From assembly GCA_032622095.1 (NCBI GenBank), contig CP136064.1, positions 252,156,484-252,220,483 of the forward strand: DNA of 64,000 nucleotides. Direction: 5' to 3'. The notes under the pieces were generated by a model. It worked only from the letters and a program-made list of their open reading frames with translations. It was not told the DNA's origin and did not search any database. The stretch comes from Siphonodentalium dalli. Lineage: Eukaryota; Mollusca; Scaphopoda; Gadilida; Siphonodentaliidae. The position numbers and the translations under genes are program-made. Each line of letters opens with the position of its first letter. Position 1 is the stretch's first letter. Positions 1 to 10,938 of the stretch are shown here, in pieces.

Positions 1-487
1 CATGATATAGTACAAAGTATTTCGGGAGATAAATGTGTTGTTAGTAAATATCTTGAGAACAATATTTTTTAGAGTGGGAAACTAAGGCATATTATGGCAT
101 ATTGGCAACATCTATTGGTTTTATGCCGAGTTGACATTGGGCCTGGTACCCTCAAGTCCACAGACTCGGTCCGCTGGAATTTTGATCCCACAAATTTTGG
201 AAACCGCATTTAAGCCAATTAAATCAATTTAATTTTCGTGTGTGTATGTAATTGTGACTAATTAAAAATACATTGAAGCAAACATGTTTACCTAATCACA
301 GAGCCGCAAACAAACAGTAATGAAACTGAAACAATTGATTAAATTTAGGAAGACGGAAATAGCATACCGGGTTTTTCCAGGAATTACTGTAAATACTCTA
401 ATTTTCAATCTCACATAATTATTTTGCCGATTGCCTCGTGTAATCGTTCCAAATCCTGCGATCATATGGAATATCAACTAAGTGTTT

Positions 488-620
488 TCCAACTTTTCAA
501 GGATTTATACATGGCTATTATTCAAGGGTTTTCAAGGAGTTAAGTGAAATCCAAGGATATTCAATGGCCTTGAAAATGGATTTTCATATTCAAGGGTTTT
601 CAAGGAAATTCAAGGAGCCG
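488..620. repeat. Degenerate CAAGG-rich direct repeats
   Basis: Short direct repeats of the form TTTTCAAGGA and TTCAAGGGTTTTCAAGGA recur several times in about 130 bases. No terminal repeats or target duplication are visible. The frame covering it (564-806) gives no recognisable protein. Confidence 0.4.
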
Positions 621-1320
621 CGTAAACCATGTCTAAAAATAACCTGTAAAACTCGACCGAAAGGTTGTATGTATTATAAAAGAAATAAGCGAAATAAAAT
701 CAAAATTAAGGATTTCCAGACAGGTGTCTTCGATTCATATTATATGTTATTAATTGGTTGCCATATTGGCCGAGTTATGAGGCTGAGGTCTGTTGTATTA
801 AATTAACAATTATTCAAAATTAACAATTATTCAAAATTTCCAGCTATTCTTATTCTTGTGAGGTTTTTGAAGAATTTAATAGCTATTTCACAATAAGCCT
901 ACTGTCCCTTTCTACTGGGAATGACAGTTCCTCCATGTATACTTGTTCTTCCAGTGGCAAGCTATCATTAGCCAGTATATGGAATGGCAATTATGGTGAG
1001 CTTCACCTGTTAACATTGCAATCACGTATGACATCATTTACCATACGCTTATTGGCCACTTCTCTGCTTATTGGTCGACTTTTTTACTTTAAATATTGTC
1101 CGTGTTTTCCACTTAATGCTTGACTTTCGTTACTTATTATGCAGGCCACAGTCAGCTTATTGTGGCCTTAATAACCTATAGCTGATTAATATTTATTATT
1201 ATATACCGAAGAAACTACTAGTATATAAAACTTATATAGTTCCCCAAACTCACTGAGATTCTGAGTAGAAGAGACTTGACAGAGTTCCAGTCACTATTCC
1301 TCCTGTCCAGGATGAGTATG

Positions 1321-1481
1321 AATCCCTGCTCACTCTCATTAACACTGTAAAATAATCAAGGTTTATCAAATAAATATCTTCTTCCAGAAACAAAAGTTAT
1401 AAATCCCTGCTCACTCTCATTAACACTGTAAAATAATAAAGGTTTATCAAATAAATATCATATTCCAGAATTAAAGTTAGT
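1321..1481. repeat. 81-bp tandem duplication (2 copies)
   Basis: The segment starting AATCCCTGCTCACTC at 1321 recurs at 1402 (offset 81). The copies differ by only a few substitutions and short indels. It lies in intron sequence and looks like a local tandem duplication. Confidence 0.75.
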
Positions 1482-1979
1482 TTGATAAATCACCCAGTAG
1501 AGCTGTAACGATTCATCATGATTTCAATAGATTGGAATATTTTCTATGCATCGCATCGGGATTGTCTGAAGTGATGCATCACGATTTATGAAAAGCATAT
1601 TTTTGCATTAAAAACTCAGCTAACAACAAATTCAACAATCAGGTATTGTCAGAGTTTGTCAACATTTATTTCTTAGAGGGTTTGAATGAGGAAGATATTT
1701 GATTAAAATTACACTTTCTAATTGCAGGAATCAGGTTGAAGTTGCCATGTGGCCTACAATGAAGACTGAATTAATCTTTGGGAACCTCATTCTACTTAGG
1801 CCTCAACTGCTATCGGAGACCACGGATCAGATTGAAGTTGGTGATGTTCAGTTGTTCACCCATTAGTCAACTCGATTATGCATTTTATCTTCTGCAAATT
1901 AGAGGATATAGAATCTTCACAGAATGGAACAAGAGCACGCTGTCAGGGTGTGGCATAATATGCCCGTTTCTGGAGTAGA

Positions 1980-2480
1980 GTGGGGCATGTAGAACTTGAT
2001 CTGTATACCAAATATGGTTCAGTTCACTCGATTCAATCTAAGAGCTTTAAGTTATATCATCTGAAAACCGCATATCAGGTAAAATCTAAGTCGAAAAAGG
2101 CGCATAACTCAGTCAAAATCCTGCGGACGAAACCCATATTCGAACTTGATCTGTATTTTTGGGTAGTAAACTAACATACCAAATTTGGTTCAGATCACTT
2201 GATTCAATCTAAAGTTATCATCCGGAAACCGCAAATCAGGTAAAATATAAGTCGAAAAAGGGGCATAACTCAGTCAAAATCATGTGGACGAGACCCATAT
2301 TCGAACTTGATCTGTATTTTGGTGTGGTAAACTAACATACCAAATTTGGTTTAGTTCACTCGACAGTATCTAAAGTTATCATCCAGAAACCAAAAGCAGA
2401 CGGACGGACAGACGACGGACGGACAGACAACCCATTTACATAATACGACCGTTTTTTCAAACGGGCGTATAATAAAGTAA
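1980..2480 (+). mobile_element. Helitron-like (pearl-type) element, 161-bp core units
   Basis: A partial core unit (from about 1988) is followed by units whose GTCGAAAAAGG motif lies at 2090 and 2251, a period of 161. These run into an ACGG/ACAG microsatellite (about 2396-2430), then a short hairpin at 2449-2464 (CCGTTT / AAACGG) near the end. Tandem ~160-bp core, tetranucleotide microsatellite and terminal hairpin match what is known of the bivalve pearl family and Helentron-associated elements. A degraded copy of the same family lies at 34620-34940. No Rep/helicase coding sequence is present. Confidence 0.6.
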
Positions 2481-2483
2481 ATA

Positions 2484-2650
2484 AAAACAATGTTAATTTG
2501 AGACTATACATACTTCCCAGAAGATGTGGCCTAAGCAGAATGAGCTCCCCAGAGGGTGAATTTGGTGATGCTAGCCCACTGTGCAGGATAGCATCACTAA
2601 ATTTACCCTCTGAGGACCTCTTTCTGCAAATGACAGACACACTATTTGCA
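2484..2650. mobile_element. Imperfect palindromic MITE (R family, copy 1)
   Basis: The motif GAGGGTGAATTTGGTGATG is mirrored further on by CATCACTAAATTTACCCTC, so the element folds into a hairpin. The outer sequence (AAAACAATGTTAATTTG at one end, TGACAGACACACT at the other) is shared with 9533-9700. It sits about 40 bases from the splice donor of exon 3 in the intron. Confidence 0.6.
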
Positions 2651-2688
2651 GACTTGTGTATATATTATATTGTAATACATGTACTCAC

Positions 2689-2803
2689 GGAGGAATATGA
2701 CTGAGGTAGGCTATGACTTTTCTGTACTCCACATCTCCGACATCTAACTTGTGATCATTTTCAGGAAACGTGAGGATTGGTGCTCCATTCTTAGCTTTCC
2801 CAC
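2689..2803 (-). CDS. Exon 3: CRAL-TRIO (Sec14) domain of a Dbl-family RhoGEF-like protein
   Basis: A 115-bp exon bounded by a good acceptor (TTTATTACAG) and donor (CCTCC followed by GTGAGTACATG) on the minus strand. It starts by completing a split Gly codon from exon 2 and ends with two bases of the next codon. The peptide includes GAPILTFPENDHK and VIAYLSHIPP. The GG-x-x-x-x-G-x-P-I-x-TFP block followed by ~YL-x-x-IP is characteristic of the N-terminal Sec14/CRAL-TRIO domain of MCF2L/DBS, MCF2 and Trio/kalirin guanine nucleotide exchange factors. In that family it binds phosphoinositides and restrains the DH-PH catalytic module. The rest of the domain and any DH-PH module would lie left of position 1. 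Family assignment is from recognised motifs, not a search. Confidence 0.78.
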
Positions 2804-3253
2804 CTGTAATAAATATTGTACGAAACCTAGTGTTGGTTAGTCCTAAAAAAAATACCTTTCATTGTTTCCGCTAACTATTTAAAACCCCCCTAGATTATAC
2901 ATTTTATTGAGATCTGTAAATTTAAATGGCAGTTTTTTGTTTGCACACTTAAAAATACTGTCATTTTTCAAATGATGGGCCATGCACTTTCCGAGTAGGA
3001 CCTATAGTATAATATAGTTATATTATATATACACAAGGTATGATCCCTTTTTTTATATGTTAGATATATCTGTTTAAGACAGAAATAAAAACAAGACAAT
3101 TTAAAATGTCTCCCAATTTTCTTATGTTCCTCCTCAGAATAGTACTCTATAGGCATGCTATAAGTGTCTTGCTGCTTTATGACTGATAAGAATAACTAAC
3201 AAGGCCTTAATATAGAATGTTATAATCTAAGACTCCTTGTCTGTGATTAGCTG

Positions 3254-3458
3254 CAGTATAATGCCCTAAGTAATCGACTCTATAACCACAGCAGAATTAT
3301 GGGTAACTTTTCAGGATCTAGTCGGAAATATGGCTTGTTGCCATTCATCGGGAGAGCTTTCCGATGAATGGCAACAAGCCATATTTCCGACTAAATCCTG
3401 AAAAGTTACCCATAATTCTGCTGTGGTTATGAAGTTGATTACTTAGGGCATTACTGTA
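3254..3458. mobile_element. Palindromic pogo-type MITE, copy 1
   Basis: A near-perfect palindrome whose arms contain GGAAATATGGCTTGTTGCC and its complement and meet at GGGAGAGCT. The ends resemble CAGTAATGCTCTAATTAATC flanked by TA. A TA target with CAGT-initial inverted repeats rich in a TCTAATTAATCGA-type core is what Tc1/mariner-related pogo/Tigger elements show. This copy has drifted ends (GCAGTATAATGCCC / GGGCATTACTGTA). Confidence 0.7.
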
Positions 3459-3875
3459 TAGGTTAATATTGAGGGGGTTTACAACATTTTACAATATAAA
3501 TTCCAATGCTGAACGTTATCTCTTATATATGGGGATATAGTTTAAATACTCCCGTTAGCTTAGGATCGAGACTGATGCATGATAAAGACGATATCTTTTC
3601 AACATTTAAAGATCAATATTATGCCATTCCCATGACACAAAGATCAATTTGAAGATATAGATTGATGGCAGCACTGAGTGAGATTGTTTGTCAAATTCTC
3701 CTATAAATGCAGAACCAAATATTGACTTTTAATCCCAGTGGTTTGAGGCAACGATATGGAGTATGATAATGGCATGAGATGATATAAATCAGAAATCATT
3801 GCGACCTCAAGTTTGAATTTAGTTAAACCGGACTGCAGCACAGTGCTTGAATTGTACACATGTCCACCTGTTACT

Positions 3876-3962
3876 GACAGGTGACTGTTCCTATGTGACA
3901 AGTGGACAGGTGACTGTTCCTATGTGACAAGTGGACAGGTGACTGTTCCTTTGTGACAAGTA
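3876..3962. repeat. 29-bp tandem repeat (3 copies)
   Basis: GACAGGTGACTGTTCC recurs at 3876, 3905 and 3934. The copies are almost identical, so this is a recent short tandem expansion in intron sequence. Confidence 0.8.
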
Positions 3963-4088
3963 TATTTTTTTGGTGAGCTTAAAAGGCAACTGAGAAAAAA
4001 AAAAAAAATGTTCTCTAATTCATAATATATTTTTTTTAATATACACGTATGTGAGTAAGCACCCTGAGACTACAAAAGCCAATAAACA

Positions 4089-4662
4089 TTAAAGATGGAT
4101 TATCTCTTTAAATAACAAATTTGAAATAGTATATAAAATAATAAATATGAACTGAAGACCCCTGTCCGGAAAGGCTTCTATCAATTAATATTGATTTTAT
4201 TTTCAATATTTTATTGGGCCCGTTTATTTGTCTATTTTTAGAACAGACCATTCGGGTGATACCATATAGCGACAGAGAGCATTAATAGGTTGTTCCTATG
4301 GCTACGCACCGGACATCAAATGTCCCAGATTGATTGGTTGTATTGTTTTATTCCATAGTTATAAGCGATAATGAGTATAATTAATGTTTATTTGTGACAA
4401 AATTACACCATATAATTTCTGGTCTCTGTTAACAGTAACCACTATTGTTCGTTAGCTAAACAACCACACCTTTTTAGACCAGAAAATATTCGAAATAACA
4501 TGAATATTAATCGATAGAAGCATTTCCGGATAGGAGTCTTCGATTCAGATCTAATATTTTATACCCCGTTAACTATATAATACATGTTTACAAAGAGATA
4601 ATCCACCTTTATACCCCGGTAACTATATAATACATGTTTACAAAGAGATAATCCACCTTTAA
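4089..4662. mobile_element. TTAA-flanked inverted-repeat element (574 bp)
   Basis: TTAA at 4089-4092 and at 4659-4662 flank inverted ends AGATGGATTATCTCTTT / AAAGAGATAATCCACCT. A second inverted block follows inside (GAAGACCCCTGTCCGG near 4155, its complement near 4520-4545). TTAA targets are used by piggyBac and Kolobok superfamilies; AG-initial ends fit Kolobok better. No transposase frame inside. Confidence 0.6.
4561..4660. repeat. 50-bp tandem duplication inside the TTAA element
   Basis: ATACCCCGTTAACTATATAA at 4561 recurs at 4611 with one substitution. It duplicates the right terminal region of the 4089-4662 element, including the AAAGAGATAATCCACC end motif. Confidence 0.85.
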
Positions 4663-4788
4663 AGACATGTTATGTACTTGTTCGGTGCATGAAACTGATA
4701 AAACTTAGAATTCATGCGCTATCACAACTGGAGGAATGTAACATTCTACTAACATCGCCGAAAAGTTGAAGCAAATTGACCGTACCAC

Positions 4789-4900
4789 TCCCCGAGAGCT
4801 TTCCGATGAATGGCAACAAGCCATATTTCCGACTAAATCCTGAAAAGTTACCCATAATTCTGCTGTGTTTAAGGAGTCGATTAATTAGAGCATTACTGTA
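4789..4900. mobile_element. Half copy of the palindromic pogo-type MITE
   Basis: Only the right arm is present, starting exactly at the palindrome centre (CTCCCCGAGAGCT) and ending GAGCATTACTGTA. The left arm is missing, as if lost by deletion or breakage at the hairpin centre. Confidence 0.75.
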
Positions 4901-6103
4901 GGTTTACAAATACACGAAATATTGTTAAACCGGCTACATATATGCTATGAAAAATACTTGCCATTGGTTAGTCACTTTCCAGATGTTTAAATTTTTTGTC
5001 ATAGAAGGAACTACTCATTATTTAAATGAGTATTTAGTATAGAAGGGTTAAACAGCTGATAAAGTTACTGATGATTGTACTTGATGTCACACATGACACA
5101 ATGTGTCATCTCAATTACTTTTGTCATGGTTGTTGTTATGGTGACCAAATGTCAAGTAGTTGGCAGAAAAAGAAAATGCAATGATGACTAAAAGGAAGTT
5201 GTGTACAGGAACTGATATGACAGCAAGTATTCCTCAATGCATGCAGCCATTATATTGAACATCATACGTCCATGTATTCCATGCACACAAAAAAAACACT
5301 GTACACTGATCACGTGTGTTCCTAGGTGCAATAACACATGATTCATGTGCACTACTGTAACAACAGAACTTTATTTGTATTAAATGTAGCATACAACCGA
5401 AATGTAGACCTAAACACACCTAGCTACCCTCAACATGAAATAGCAAAATTAAAAATATAATATTAGCTCATATTTATTTTCAAATCTCAGTTATTAATAT
5501 AAATAGAATTTCACACACGGCTACTTGGAATGTCATATGCAGGTAGACCTATAAACAATATAGTGTCTATATAATATAATAAATACATGTTGATTAGGCT
5601 ACAGCTGCGTTTTGGCCTATTTATGAATACTCTAACTGTCAATAGACACACAGCACTGCATTCTAGTATAGTAAATGATTATTTAATGACCCAATTCTAT
5701 GTCTGATAACAATATAGACACATCAAAGCTATTGGTACTATTGCACTAAGTAAGCAAATGTGAATTACGTAGCCTGGACTAATTACCAGGTTGACACTGT
5801 AAGTGATAATATTTTGTTGTTTTATAAATTGTCATTTTGTTCTAGGGATGCGGACGTGACCAGTCCTGACTGGTCCAGCTCTCGGGTTCAGTCTGGTCCA
5901 GCTCTCGGTGCTATTCTTGCCTAGGCCGGTCCAATCATTATAAAACAATTATAAAACACCTTAAATGGAGGGAATTAAGCTTGTATTAAACTCTGGATGT
6001 CATAATTATATAATACATTGTATGCACATGCGCATTGTGGAAATGTGTAGTGTATTTTCTTATCTCCATTATTGTATAGAAGTTAGAGAATGAATAAATA
6101 TGC

Positions 6104-6555
6104 TTAAAGGTACTCAATCCGATTCGATGGTCCCCATATTATCATATTCCAACAACATCAACATTCTTTGAAATGCAGCTTCAGTTTTTATCAGAATCAA
6201 GTAATATTGCCAAAAAATAATACTAACAACAGTATAAAATTGCCCGAAACCTGTTATTTATTAACATTTTGTTCAATGAAATTTTGACGGTTTGTCAAAT
6301 ATGTGACACAAAAAAGCCACTTGATTTTAGAGTTATCCATCTTCATCTGCAATTTGGTCCGAGACCGTCTTCTCGTTTAATTTTTACTGGGCCACTATAA
6401 TTTATCGCTGGTGAAAAAATATATTTCATAAATTGATATCTGATCACTCTGAGCTTTAATGGGTGGGTTACTCGACTCGAAACAAAAATATTGTTTATCC
6501 CCGAAGCCAAGGAAATAGTAATTTGCGAGCATTAATTTGAATTATGCATCTTTAA
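6104..6555. mobile_element. TTAA element of the AGGTACTCAA family, copy 1 (nested)
   Basis: Starts TTAA then AGGTACTCAATCCG and ends GCATC then TTAA. Internal blocks (GAGTTATCCATCTTCATC, CTCTGAGCTTTAATGGG) are shared with the copies at 20508, 35356, 35848 and 57896. No coding capacity seen. Superfamily (Kolobok or piggyBac-like) is inferred from the TTAA ends only. Confidence 0.65.
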
Positions 6556-6768
6556 AACTTGTGACTGTGACTCGGTTCAGAGTCTGTATTTCACGTTTCC
6601 GCTATCCCCCACATGCTATGATTGGAATGAGTGTAAATACTCTAAGTCTTTCAGCAATCATAACGTTTTGTTCTTAGCATTGCCATTAGCCAACTAACAT
6701 ATTCCAGATAGATTGGTCAATTTCCGACATGCATGCAGGTGTGTGTACCGCCATATTGGTATTGGATG

Positions 6769-6985
6769 TACAGTAATGCTCTAATTAATCGACCTCTTAA
6801 CCAAAGCAGAATTATGGGTAACTTTTCAGGATTTAGTCGGAAATATGGCTTGTTGCCATTCATCGGAAAGCTCTCCCCGAGAGCTTTCCGATGAATGGCA
6901 ACAAGCCATATTTCCGACTAAATCCTGAAAAGTTACCCATAATTCTGCTTTGGTTAAGAGGTCGATTAATTAGAGCATTACTGTA
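6769..6985. mobile_element. Palindromic pogo-type MITE, complete copy (nested)
   Basis: Full-length copy: TA, CAGTAATGCTCTAATTAATC at the left, and its inverse ending ATTACTG, TA at the right. Both arms are nearly perfectly complementary and meet at AAGCTCTCCCCGAGAGCTT. It is inserted in the hAT-type element at 5842-7200, so it is younger than that element. Confidence 0.8.
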
Positions 6986-7328
6986 GTTACTTGGAGTTAG
7001 ATATTGCCAACTATAGACTACTATTTCGTGATTCAAAATCTATGTTCAGTACATTGTAATTGTATTCAAGTTCGCCAACTGGTACAGTACCAGACTGCCA
7101 TGGGTGGACCAGTCCAACGCGGTCCAATGATGGCTGGCGGTCCAGTCCATGGTCCGGCCCTGGACCGGACTGGTTTTTTTGCGGTCCAGTCAGCATCCCG
7201 ATTTTGTTTTATAAATTGTCATATCTGGGTCAAACGTAATTATTTCACATTGCGACTTGTTTTCCTTAGCTGCACCCACTGCACTCTGTGTTGGCTATTT
7301 CTAAGACTTTAACAGTTGCCTTTTAAAT

Positions 7329-7554
7329 TTAACCCTTTCTTTACTGGAGCATCCTGAAATTTAGCGAAAACCCTGTGCCAATGCATTCTCTTTCATATGC
7401 AACTCTCACATAGGGAGCCTCACATATATAAGAGAATGGATTGACCCAACAATATTTACATTGATCTTGTAAGCCGATGCATTATCTTATAAATGTGAGG
7501 CTCCCTATGGGAGACTCGCATATGTAAGAGAATGTACTGGCATAAAATGGTTAA
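7329..7554. mobile_element. piggyBac-type MITE, Q family (226 bp)
   Basis: TTAA plus CCCTTTCTTTACTGGAGC at the left and GGTTAA at the right. Contains two short hairpins built on CAATGCATTCTCTT and its complement. TTAA target with CCCTTT-initial ends is typical of piggyBac. The right end is decayed. Confidence 0.6.
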
Positions 7555-7684
7555 TCTGTTAATCAGGCTTCTGTTTGAAATATAGAGTATTTATATTAGT
7601 TTGAGACAGACTCTTAGTCTTAGTCTTATATCTCTAGATCAGCTTGCTAAGATTAATCTAGATTGCTACATTTAGTTAGCACCC

Positions 7685-8083
7685 TTAACCCTTTACCCAA
7701 CAAAACGGTCAAAACCGGCCAAATAAAGCTTCAACAGCCTAAACTATCTTCGGTCTGTCTCAATAGAACCATACACATATGGATATCATTGGAACCGGCT
7801 CCTTGACCACATTGTGATAGTTACAGTTATGCCCTGTGCCAATGCATTCTCTTATATATGCGAGTCGACCATAGGTCGCCTCGCATATATAAGAGAATGC
7901 ATTGGCCTAAAAAAAACTTTTTTTAACACTTTTTACCATTTTTTCTTACATTCTTTAACAATTTTATAATTTTTAATGTGTTAAGCCAATGCATTCTCTT
8001 ATATATGCGAGGCGACCTATGGTCGACTCGCATATATAAGAGAATGCATTGGCACAGGGCAGTTCTGTTGGGTAAAGGGTTAA
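7685..8083. mobile_element. piggyBac-type double-hairpin MITE, P family copy 1
   Basis: 399 bp from TTAACCCTTTACCCAACA to TGTTGGGTAAAGGGTTAA, that is, TTAA targets and long CCCTTT-type inverted ends. It contains two ~70-bp palindromes (GCCAATGCATTCTCTTATAT ... mirrored) in opposite relative orientation, separated by an A/T-rich spacer. Near-identical copies at 11159 and 50182 keep almost the same length. Confidence 0.8.
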
Positions 8084-8402
8084 AGCTCTGAATTAATAGG
8101 TCAGGCAAGCGTTGGTAGATAACTGATTTTTTCATTAATCTCAATATTAACTATATAGTTGTACAGGTTGTAGTATTAAATTTTAGAATATTATTCATAA
8201 TAATATAGAATGAAATAATCAATCTGTCCACACGTTAAAGACATGTTGTATGCCAGTACCAGTAATCGTATGGTCACAAATACAATCTCCGAAGATGTAC
8301 ATTGTGCTGTTCTAATATAATGGTAGATCCGTTCTGTGTCAATATTCAAACCCATGCATGTTCAGACTGATATATGCTTCCCAAGAGAGTGATTAATTTT
8401 AA

Positions 8403-8500
8403 GGATGTCCCCATAGCCGTGGTGGTTAGGTCATCTATAAGATCTATGATCGCAGTTTGGGCTAGACGAGGTTGGCTTGTGTTCAAACCTCAAATTGGGT
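8403..8500 (+). repeat. tRNA-derived SINE-like head
   Basis: A GTGGTGGTTAGG block (box A-like) is followed about 60 bases later by GTGTTCAAACC (box B-like, consensus GGTTCRANNCC). The spacing fits an internal RNA polymerase III promoter from a tRNA. It does not fold as a full tRNA by eye, so a SINE relic is more likely than a tRNA gene. Confidence 0.45.
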
Positions 8501-8619
8501 GAAAATTGGGACAGATTTGAGGGACAAGAATTGAGGGATATCTAAATGTGCCATTCCGATCAATACATCTGGATATGAATGAGAATTTGTTCATGCTCAC
8601 AGCTCACTGAAGCTCTACC

Positions 8620-9393
8620 CTCTATTTACAGCCTTACCTCTAACAATTTCGCATGGTAGCACCTCTATTTACAGCCTAACCTCTAACAATTTCACATGGT
8701 AGCACCTCTATTTACAGCCTAACCTCTAACAATTTAACATGGTAGCACCTCTATTTACAGCCTAACCTCTAACAATTTCACATGGTAGCACCTCTATTTA
8801 CAGCCTTACCTCTAACAATTTAACATGGTAGCACCTCTATTTACAGCCTTACCTCTAACAATTTAACATGGTAGCACCTCTATTTACAGCCTTACCTCTA
8901 ACAATTTCACATGATAGCACCTCTATTTACAGCCTAACCTCTAACAATTTCACATGGTAGCACCTCTATTTACAGCCTTACCTCTAACAATTTCACATGA
9001 TAGCACCTCTATTTACAGCCTTACCTCTAACAATTTAACATGGTAGCACCTCTATTTACAGCCTTACCTCTAACAATTTAACATGGTAGCACCTCTATTT
9101 ACAGCCTTACCTCTAACAATTTCACATGCTAGCACCTCTATTTACAGCCTTACCTCTAACAATTTAACATGGTAGCACCTCTATTTACAGCCTTACCTCT
9201 AACAATTTCACATGATAGCACCTCTATTTACAGCCTTACCTCTAACAATTTAACATGGTAGCACCTCTATTTACAGCCTTACCTCTAACAATTTAACATG
9301 CTAGCACCTCTATTTACAGCCTTACCTCTAACAATTTCACATGGTAGCACCTCTATTTACAGCCTAATCTCTAACAATTTCACATGGTAGCAA
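8620..9393. repeat. 43-bp minisatellite, 18 units
   Basis: CTCTATTTACAGCC recurs every 43 bases from 8620 to 9351 without a length change, giving 18 units. Variants fall at three sites only: CCTTACC/CCTAACC, TTTCACATG/TTTAACATG, and ATGG/ATGA/ATGC before TAGCAC. Flanks on both sides share the words AGAATTTGTTCATG and CACTGAAGCT, so the array may have expanded between copies of a longer duplicated unit. It lies in intron 2. Confidence 0.95.
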
Positions 9394-9532
9394 AATTGGA
9401 GTAATACCGTACATGGCCATGTCAATAAGAAATAAGAATTTGTTCATGATCACTGAAGCTTTCACATTTGAAGCAATGAACACTCATACTGAGTCCATGC
9501 CTCAATAAATGAACAGAATGGAAAAAGTAACT

Positions 9533-9700
9533 AAAACAATGTTAATTTGAGACTATAGATACTTCCCAGAAATTGAGACCTTCGCAGAATGAGGTCCCAG
9601 AGGGCGAATTCAGTGATGCTATCCCATTGGGTGGGGTAGTGTCACTAAGTTCACCCTCTGGGGACCTTATTTTGCAAATGACAGACACACTTTTTCACAA
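9533..9700. mobile_element. Imperfect palindromic MITE (R family, copy 2)
   Basis: Shares its ends and centre with the 2484-2650 copy: AATGAGGTCCCAGAGGG on one side, CCCTCTGGGGACCTTATTT on the other, and the outer word ATGACAGACACAC. Confidence 0.6.
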
Positions 9701-9711
9701 TCTCCATCAGA

Positions 9712-9785
9712 TTTCGAACCCTCGACCATATCAAAGGTGTAGCTCAGAGGTTGACTTATTAACCAACTGAGCTTTCTGCTCCTGA
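9712..9785 (-). repeat. Decayed tRNA-like sequence (SINE head or tRNA pseudogene)
   Basis: On the minus strand, AGCTCAGTTGGTTAATAAG (box A-like D arm) is followed by GAGGGTTCGAAATC (box B-like T arm) about 40 bases on. The T-loop word is followed by one extra A compared with GGTTCGANTCC, so it is unlikely to be a working tRNA. Confidence 0.5.
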
Positions 9786-9826
9786 TATAGGCTGATATAG
9801 CCAACTATATTCTGCATATGGATGCT

Positions 9827-10250
9827 ATAACCCTTTAAAGCTTCAACAGCCTAAAATACCCTGTGCCAATGCATTCTCTTATATATGCGAGTCGACCATA
9901 GGTCGCCTCGCATATATAAGAGAATGCATTGGCCTAACAATTTTTTATCATTTTTTTTAAATAAATGTTTCTTACAATTTTTAGGACATAAAATAAAAAA
10001 CATCCATTACCCTGCAGGGAGCCCCACACATATATAGAAGCATATAGAAGAGTGTCGTCTGCTCATGTTTGTCTGGGGCTCTGTATGGGTGAAATTATAA
10101 AATTGTTAAAGAATACAAGAAAAAATTATTAAAATTGTAAAAAATTGTTAGGCCAATGCATTCTCTTATATATGCGAGGCGACCTATGGTCGACTCGCAT
10201 ATATAATAGAATGCATTGGCACAGGGCCGTTCTGTTGGGTAAAGGGTTAA
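9827..10250. mobile_element. piggyBac-type double-hairpin MITE, P family copy 2 (rearranged)
   Basis: The right end (TTCTGTTGGGTAAAGGGTTAA) is intact. The left end has lost the part between CCCTTTA and AAGCTTCAACAGCC, and the middle holds an extra ~170 bp including a GGGAGCCCC ... GGGGCTC hairpin relic. Confidence 0.7.
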
Positions 10251-10715
10251 TATTCCCACTCTAAAATTATGTCTACATAATTATGAGTTCAAATGAACTA
10301 AATCTTTTTTATCAGAGAATAAATGCATTTTTATTACTATGTCTGTTTAAATTAGATAACAATTAATGCCTTGACCTGGAAATGAGTTTTTCCTGTATGA
10401 TGACATACATTATGTCTTTGAAGTAGCCAGTGAATCATGGAGAAGCAGGGTGAAGTGGGTAATTTTGAGTGCAGGTGTCAGGTGTATCAGTTGTAGTCTA
10501 CTAACCCATATAATATTGATCTTAACTGCCATATCTCTCGGGACATGCTAGCATGAATCGCTCCCTATCATACAATTTAGCCTCATCCTCTGCAGACTGA
10601 TTAATGTATCAGATTTAATCATATTGATCCCAGTATGAGCTCTGTATAAATTGTTTATGATCAAATCGTTTCTTCTCAATTTCAGATTTTTGCCATTTGT
10701 ATATCAACACAGTAT

Positions 10716-10760
10716 TTAACCCTTTCATGATGGGAGTTGCACTGTTGCGATGGTGTCCGC
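10716..10760. mobile_element. Solo end of a Q-family piggyBac-type MITE
   Basis: TTAACCCTTTCATGATGGGAG matches the Q-family left end. No matching right end is seen downstream, so this is a truncated remnant. Confidence 0.4.
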
Positions 10761-10938
10761 GCATGTCTGTATATTTCTGGACGATGTCAGTGCAAATTTT
10801 GCTAGGCTGACAAATATTCGAGGCCGATAATATTAACAGATTTCATAGATCAAAATCTTATTCATGAATTATCATTGAGTTCAGAAATTCAATTTACCCA
10901 TGAGAATAACAAAATTTAACCAAGCTATCATTACTTAC

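Larger units (their letters stand above)
1..2688. other. Intron 3 (part) of the minus-strand RhoGEF-like gene
   Basis: The minus-strand gene continues leftwards out of the window after the donor at 2688-2681. I searched this stretch for a continuation of the CRAL-TRIO domain and saw none, so it is treated as intron. Apart from the repeats listed separately (488-620, 1321-1481, 1980-2480, 2484-2650) and a fragment near 1735-1830 of the palindromic family seen at 13443, I recognise nothing in it. Confidence 0.5.
5842..7200. mobile_element. Non-autonomous hAT-type element carrying two nested MITEs
   Basis: The 8-bp direct repeat ATTTTGTT at 5834-5841 and 7201-7208 flanks ends CTAGGGATGCGGAC and GTCAGCATCCCG (inverse: CGGGATGCTGAC). 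An 8-bp target duplication with GGGATG-type inverted ends is diagnostic for hAT transposons. The subterminal regions are rich in GGTCCAG repeats in both orientations. Within lie a TTAA element (6104-6555) and a full pogo-type MITE (6769-6985), leaving about 690 bp of original element. No transposase. Confidence 0.75.
2804..10938 (-). other. Intron 2 of the RhoGEF-like gene
   Basis: An 8.1-kb interval between two exons that join in phase (split Gly codon G|GT). It is filled with mobile elements and repeats listed separately. The stretches 2804-3253, 3459-3875, 4901-5841 and 10251-10715 hold nothing I recognise. Confidence 0.7.

Noticed and set aside
8620..9393. CRISPR-like regular array
   Set aside because: All 43 bases repeat; there are no unique spacers, and the context is a eukaryotic intron.
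9712..9785. Functional tRNA gene
   Set aside because: Both promoter blocks are present, but the T-loop has an extra base and the acceptor stem does not pair by eye.
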